Below, in pieces: positions 16,701 through 19,409 of a stretch of 19,409 nt of DNA. Numbering within the stretch: position 1 is the stretch's first letter; each line of letters starts with the position of its first letter. The position numbers and the translations under genes are program-made. Under the pieces are notes generated by a model that was not told the origin of the DNA, did no database searches, and was given only the letters and a program-made list of their open reading frames with translations. Source of the DNA: Rodentolepis nana. Taxonomy: Eukaryota > Platyhelminthes > Cestoda > Cyclophyllidea > Hymenolepididae. The stretch covers positions 1 through 19,409 of the forward strand of contig UZAE01013217.1 of NCBI GenBank assembly GCA_900617975.1, given 5' to 3'.

Positions 16701-18558
16701 TAATATCGTTTTCACGGTTCTAATAACCAATCAGATGTCAATAAAGCCGTTATCCGTGAAGGATAGAGTGTTCTAGGTAGCAAAATTGGATTCGGTTATT
16801 GAAATGAATGCTGTTAAGACGATCTGTGAATTTGTTCCAAAAGATAATGCAATAGTAGTATTAACAGCAGTGCATTTAAGATAATACATAAACAAGAAGT
16901 TTAACTGAAACATCGAATTTATCGCACTTCTCTCTCTGTATCAACTCGGCCCAACGTTTGGTATTGGTTGAGGTTTGTTTCCCATGCAGGACAAAGGAGT
17001 CTCATTGTCAACGTGCCCACAAGGGTCTCTTCTTTGGACTTCTTCTTATAATGGCAACAATAGTGGCTCTATCACTCTTCTACACTTATCTCCAACAGCA
17101 TAATCACCAAGAGGCCTTGATTCTTTATGAACTCACGGACATCACTCTCCTCATAATCGGCGTCTTGACAACAGCCATGGGACTTTTCCAACTTCGTGGT
17201 TTGCGCAAGATGTGTCTATTGGAAGGCGATACATTTGATGTCAATTTACTCATGATCGGACTCGTGGGAATGCTGTTCTATGACATGTTTCTACTAGTTC
17301 CTGCAGCTGAAATGGTTCATCACTCAACGGAAATTGGACTGTTCGTTGGAAAAGCAGTGATGGAAATATCTCAGGCACTATTTCAGGTTTGTTTGATATA
17401 TATGTATATGCTTTAAAATAAGCTTCTCATTACACGGTGTTCACCAAATTTATAAATGGCATGGATGATTAATAAAGCTTGATATCTACAAATTTAACAT
17501 TACCAATTATACATTTTAACTATAATTTTTATGTATATACATGATACTCAGTGCCTCGTTAGCAAAACAGCTCAGGATTTGAGAAAGAGGAAAATTTTTA
17601 TATATATTTACTTATCATTTGGAAGTTGAGACTTGTTTAACTGCAGGAAATAATTTGAATAAGCGGATATTTTGCCCTATTTTGTCAATTAGCGGCCAGT
17701 AGCTTACCCTGCCGAATGGGAACTTGGGCGACTGAGTAGTATGCAAAGTCATAATTAAATTAATTTCAATCTAGAGGAATAAGAGAATCGTGGAAATATC
17801 TGTTCAAATCATTATCACGCCCAAAATCATAAACACATCACGAATGTGGGATTCAACAGGCGAGTTATTGTAGAAATAAATATACTCACAACCACGGTTA
17901 GTTCCTGCGAATAATTAATTCATATGACAGTTTGCAGAAAAATAAACAAAAAAAATAAGTAAAATGTCGTGCATCCTAAATTAGCTTTCTTGTTTATTGC
18001 ATTTGAATAACACTTTGAGAACAAACTCACATGATAAATTTTGAAAATCGAAATAAGAAAAATATGTCAGAATTTGGCTTTTCTTCTAATATTCTAAATT
18101 TTTGAAAGTGGTAAACATGTTGGAAAGGAAGAAAGTGGCGTAATTGGCCCCAATTTAATTATTTATTTTACAAAATTACTCTAAAATCCAGTCAATTTCA
18201 AATCTTTGTTTAAATGTCCTTTGCAACTCGCGTCTATTCATCTATTTGTTTTACTCTCAATTAACAGGTATTCCTAATATTGGAGACATCAAGACGTCGG
18301 GCTGCCGACTCAAATCAAGTATCCAAGAAACCGGGCAGAGCAGTTATCACTTTTCTACTCATTCTCAATTTGGCAATGTGGATTGTGAATGTGTTCGAGT
18401 TGAAACACGCCGAAAATCATCCAGTCCATCGAGCGTACTATTCACCCATCGTTTGGAAGATAATCACCAGACTCTCCTTGCCTCTCCTTATCTTCTTCCG
18501 ATTTCATTCATCTATTTGTTTAGCTGATGCTTGGACAAATATGTACCAAATCAAATGA
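7599..18558 (+). CDS. Otopetrin-family proton channel, spliced gene (8 exons found)
   Basis: Otopetrins are plasma-membrane channels selective for protons and opened by external acid; they serve sour taste, vestibular otoconia and pH sensing in animals. Exons 7589-7712, 8408-8639, 10166-10342, 13103-13266, 13833-14034, 15937-16174, 16990-17386 and 18268-18558 join in phase to 604 residues, a usual family size. Twelve hydrophobic segments lie near residues 4-24, 40-63, 168-186, 203-225, 237-258, 309-328, 388-410, 420-445, 462-483, 490-512, 530-552 and 570-590. Family marks are LYLRLGAV...FGFGVMIMDGL (TM3), HLTVVNMGQWL (TM5), GVEYSLIA (TM6), HKGLFFG (TM7), ALFQVFLILETSRR (TM10) and RFHSSICLAD (TM12). 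The Glu of TM6 and His of TM12 are conserved polar positions. Predicted topology puts both ends inside, and N-glycosylation sequons fall outside as expected. The true N-terminus may be longer. The donor at 8639 is the least certain junction. Confidence 0.9.
7713..8407 (+). other. Otopetrin intron 1 (between TM1 and TM2 exons)
   Basis: This intron of 695 bp runs from GTGAGC to CATTTCAG. It contains the 12 bp inverted repeat described at 7897-8000. Confidence 0.7.
7897..8000. repeat. 12 bp inverted repeat spanning 104 bp
   Basis: ACAGAATTTGGT at 7897-7908 is matched by its exact reverse complement ACCAAATTCTGT at 7989-8000. The interior is not complementary. It could be a tiny transposon with terminal repeats, but no target duplication is evident and the length is near what chance allows in AT-rich DNA. 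Confidence 0.35.
8408..8639 (+). CDS. Otopetrin exon encoding TM2 and acidic linker
   Basis: The acceptor CATTTCAG is followed in phase 0 by VFQIIQFTLSIFSLAYLQAL, the second helix. A hydrophilic, strongly acidic stretch follows (DEAFDEDTHH...ENELSED...NEEGNGLEE). The open frame runs on to a TGA at 8660, so a donor must come first if this belongs to the channel. GACA/GTAATA at 8639 leaves one base over, which fits an acceptor at 10166. GGA/GTAGTC at 8629 with the acceptor at 10156 is an alternative. If unspliced, the exon would end a short protein with two membrane helices. Confidence 0.7.
8721..9044 (-). mobile_element. Short retroposon, copy 7, inside an otopetrin intron
   Basis: This is a 324 bp copy in - orientation. 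The flanks AGAATAGAAAAAAA (8707-8720) and AGAATAGTAAAAAT (9045-9058) agree at 12 of 14 bases, marking the insertion. Read along the host gene's strand, the head of the element presents GGAGGTAAGTCTATCG at 9021-9036, a strong splice-donor match within the intron. Confidence 0.85.
9059..9944. other. Intronic stretch, nothing recognised
   Basis: The sequence is AT-rich with no open frame of note on either strand, no repeat of the local family and no RNA gene recognised. Confidence 0.5.
9945..9952 (+). promoter_or_regulatory. TATA-like box, possible internal promoter
   Basis: TATATAAT follows GGGC, and the first ATGs lie about 70 bases downstream (10019 and 10024). In AT-rich DNA this motif is common by chance. 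It is listed because an open frame in phase with the channel follows it. Confidence 0.2.
10024..10165 (+). CDS. Possible alternative first coding segment of otopetrin
   Basis: The ATG at 10024 opens a frame (MESFSIDAISESPLRNLHGN...) that continues without a stop into the exon at 10166. It can also splice from AAT/GTAAGT at 10083 to GACTCT at 10156 in the same phase. Either form would make a channel that lacks TM1 and TM2. A second ATG at 10019 starts an overlapping seven-codon frame and would compete for initiation. The segment has no recognised family match, and the evidence is only the open frame and a donor-like site. Confidence 0.25.
10166..10342 (+). CDS. Otopetrin exon encoding basic linker and start of TM3
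   Basis: The acceptor is CTCTTCAG. The frame reads PTETESIVQAFVVPSKRRKR...NNSKREKRVSMPFAQHPIGS and ends LYLRLGAV. The donor GTGG/GTAAAT leaves one base over (phase 1). LYLRLGAV is the start of the third helix in the family. The Lys/Arg-rich linker faces the acidic stretch encoded by the exon before it, giving a strongly two-sided cytoplasmic loop. Confidence 0.85.
10343..13102 (+). other. Otopetrin intron 3, long
   Basis: This 2760 bp intron runs from GTAAAT to CAATGACAG. Open frames of 64 to 73 codons occur on both strands (near 10749-10949, 11146-11340, 11754-11975 and 12582-12797), but none has a recognisable family or good splice context. I see no copy of the local retroposon here. Confidence 0.7.
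13103..13266 (+). CDS. Otopetrin exon encoding TM3 end and TM4
   Basis: Entered in phase 1, the frame reads FGFGVMIMDGLRAADKLDE, then CHSVLWIPVKLIHSC and WQTYFIFKFHQ, ending in phase 0 at CAA/GTGAGA. FGFG...DGL completes helix 3. FWQTYFIFKFH matches the family's helix 4 end, usually QMYFIF. The outer loop between them is short and polar (DESNHAYG). Confidence 0.9.
13267..13832 (+). other. Otopetrin intron 4
   Basis: This intron of 566 bp is very AT-rich. It runs from GTGAGA to TTTGTTACAG, and nothing else was recognised in it. Confidence 0.8.
13833..14034 (+). CDS. Otopetrin exon encoding TM5 and glycosylated loop
   Basis: Entered in phase 0, the frame reads IIFNVQKFFVSFIFCHLTVV and NMGQWLSTVVQEIV, the family's helix 5 (usually HLVATNLCVWL). 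After it come MREDPVF and a Ser/Thr/Asn-rich stretch with the sequons NST, NIT and NVT. These fall in the loop predicted to be outside the cell. The donor ACTC/GTGAGT leaves one base over. Confidence 0.9.
14383..14649 (-). other. GC-richer patch with an 88-codon open frame, unclassified
   Basis: The - strand frame (MSTAPSKLNEKKCGKDTEAH...SGYQKKPD) matches no family I recognise. Composition differs from the surrounding intron. It may be an old transposon remnant or a chance frame. Confidence 0.2.
15209..15216 (+). promoter_or_regulatory. TATA box candidate for the signal-peptide exon
   Basis: TATATAAG is followed by GCGG and lies about 30 bases before 15240. A short upstream frame (ATG at 15241, stop at 15310) precedes the ATG at 15317. 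Confidence 0.3.
15317..15398 (+). CDS. Possible first exon of a small secreted protein, nested in the intron
   Basis: The frame reads MYRGLLVALVIIFTSALTKS and then QFYLKMN, ending G/GTAAAA in phase 1. It has a short N-region with Arg, a hydrophobic core of about 12 residues and small residues before TKS, the pattern of a cleavable signal peptide. No following exon was identified, and the donor is only fair. In parasitic flatworms, short signal-peptide exons begin micro-exon genes, but no micro-exon can be shown here. It does not fit the otopetrin reading frame or topology. Chance is a real alternative. Confidence 0.3.
15413..15438. repeat. AT dinucleotide microsatellite
   Basis: There are thirteen AT units in a row, just downstream of the candidate donor at 15399. 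Confidence 0.95.
15937..16174 (+). CDS. Otopetrin exon encoding TM6 and inner loop
   Basis: Entered in phase 1, the frame reads QCLSQVSNFAH, then YLIPCGVEYSLIAMAIFYKM, the family's helix 6 with its conserved Glu before YSLI. A basic inner loop follows (VHHAVKSPRRQTAVSSTDEA). A donor at TTAG/GTGATA (16152) looks good but leaves the wrong phase. TTG/GTAAAT at 16174 leaves two bases over and joins the next exon correctly, adding GDIKKLHW. Confidence 0.88.
16175..16989 (+). other. Otopetrin intron 6
   Basis: This 815 bp intron runs from GTAAAT to CCCATGCAG. Nothing else was recognised in it. Confidence 0.75.
16990..17386 (+). CDS. Otopetrin exon encoding TM7 to TM10
   Basis: Entered in phase 2, the frame reads TKESHCQRAHKGLFFGLLL, then helix 8 (DITLLIIGVLTTAMGLFQ), helix 9 (VNLLMIGLVGMLFYDMF) and most of helix 10 (GLFVGKAVMEISQALFQ). 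It ends in phase 0 at CAG/GTTTGT. HKGLFFG corresponds to the family's SxGLFLG motif. The outer loops contain HNH (after helix 7) and HH (after helix 9). It is the longest exon of the gene. The frame is open upstream of the acceptor to an ATG at 16958, but that part is intronic. Confidence 0.93.
17387..18267 (+). other. Otopetrin intron 7
   Basis: This 881 bp intron runs from GTTTGT to ATTAACAG. It is AT-rich and nothing else was recognised in it. Confidence 0.85.
18268..18558 (+). CDS. Otopetrin last exon, TM10 end to TM12 and stop
   Basis: Entered in phase 0, the frame reads VFLILETSRRRAADSNQ, then KKPGRAVITFLLILNLAMW (helix 11), an outer loop with several His (FELKHAENHPVHRAYY), and helix 12, KIITRLSLPLLIFFRFHSS. 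It then reads ICLADAWTNMYQIK and stops at TGA. FRFHSSxCLADxW is the strongest single signature of the family, so identity does not depend on the weaker exons. Confidence 0.95.
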   Translation, partial: VFLILETSRRRAADSNQVSKKPGRAVITFLLILNLAMWIVNVFELKHAENHPVHRAYYSPIVWKIITRLSLPLLIFFRFHSSICLADAWTNMYQIK

Positions 18559-18633
18559 ACCCTTTGTAAAAAAAATGTTGGGAAGTTCATACTTCACTTT
18601 GCCTTTCAATATATTGTTAATAACGATATAATC

Positions 18634-18639
18634 AATAAA
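18634..18639 (+). terminator. Poly(A) signal AATAAA
   Basis: The signal lies 76 bases after the stop codon of the channel, in an AT-rich 3' untranslated region, as expected for the last exon. Confidence 0.75.
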
Positions 18640-19347
18640 AAACTTTCAAATTCAAGATGCCTTGTCCATTTCAAAGATACTATGTGCTTAATTCAGTCCC
18701 TTTTTATGAGTTCAAGTGACCTAAAATGTTCAAATCTAATAGATACTAAGGGCATAGTTGTATATCACGTCCAATTAATGATCAATATTTAGTTATTAGA
18801 CTCAGAGCGGTTCCCTCCACTTTATACTCTCATTTTGGTCATCCAAAGTAATCAGCCCTTCTCAATTTTCACTAAATTATGCCGTTTATTTCTATATCCT
18901 ACTCTTCCGTCAGTCAATGGTAAATCGATCAAGACACGATTACGTAGGACCAATTGCCCTATAGGTTTAATAACAGATACATTGACCTGAATGATCAGGT
19001 ACACTATGCATTATAGGTTAGTTTAGGACGCCAATGAATATGAAATTTCAGCCAATGTTCACTCTAAACTTGTTCGGTACGTTAAATCTTTGATAAAAAT
19101 TATTTGGGAAGTTAGTTTCCTCATTTTGCCTAGACTGCAGTCAAAAGCATTTCCAATTTATGAATAAAAGAGCGTATTCACTTTCTTTACTTAGACTTAT
19201 AGCGTATAGGGTGGGAAATGCACACCAAGAGATTGGAACTGAGGGATTCATGGAATAAAGCAAGTTGTATTAGCTGAATGTTGGCTTCAAAATAGACGTC
19301 AGCAGAATGAGAAGGGCCGGGATTGTCTGAACATAAAGTAATTAATT
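18640..19347. other. Downstream region, nothing recognised
   Basis: No open frame of note, family repeat or RNA gene is visible on either strand. Confidence 0.5.
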
Positions 19348-19409
19348 GGGAAGGGGGTTTGAGGGGGGGGGCGGGGGGGGGGGAGGGCGGAGGGGGGGGG
19401 TGGGCGTAG
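19348..19409. repeat. G-rich low-complexity run at the window end
   Basis: Runs of up to nine or more G are broken by single A, C or T in otherwise AT-rich DNA. It could form G-quadruplexes, or reflect sequencing noise at a contig end. Confidence 0.9.

Overview
The window is AT-rich animal nuclear DNA. It has exons with GT..AG boundaries separated by introns of about 0.6 to 2.8 kb, an AATAAA signal after the last stop codon, and dispersed short retroposons. The gene it carries belongs to a metazoan family. Base composition, intron style and retroposon load would fit a parasitic flatworm, but nothing in the sequence fixes the species. No rRNA, tRNA, CRISPR or bacterial-style operon was seen.

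Layout. Bases 1-6650 are mostly repeats and non-coding sequence. A family of about 320-330 bp retroposons occurs here: five copies with alternating orientation between 174 and 3167, a sixth at 6086-6573, and a seventh at 8721-9044 inside an intron. The copies share a fixed 5' head and an AAAT-type 3' tail, and four have recognisable imperfect target-site duplications of 13-17 bp. One stretch of 351 bp is present twice (1343-1693 and 2433-2783), with a single undetermined base (N) at the end of the first copy. A GC-richer block at about 4938-5304 has repeated CCAAT units and an AATAAA, like a fragment of an LTR. Bases 7589-18558 hold one gene on the + strand, an otopetrin-family proton channel. 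Bases 18640-19409 show no gene and end in a G-rich low-complexity run.

The gene. Eight exons join in phase: 7589-7712, 8408-8639, 10166-10342, 13103-13266, 13833-14034, 15937-16174, 16990-17386 and 18268-18558. From the ATG at 7599 they give 605 codons including the stop (604 residues). The protein has twelve hydrophobic segments in the otopetrin order, a charged cytoplasmic linker between TM2 and TM3, N-glycosylation sequons in the TM5-TM6 loop, and the C-terminal RFHSSICLAD signature. Weaker elements inside its introns are a possible internal promoter and alternative start near 9945-10024, and a signal-peptide-like exon at 15317-15398 with its own TATA box.
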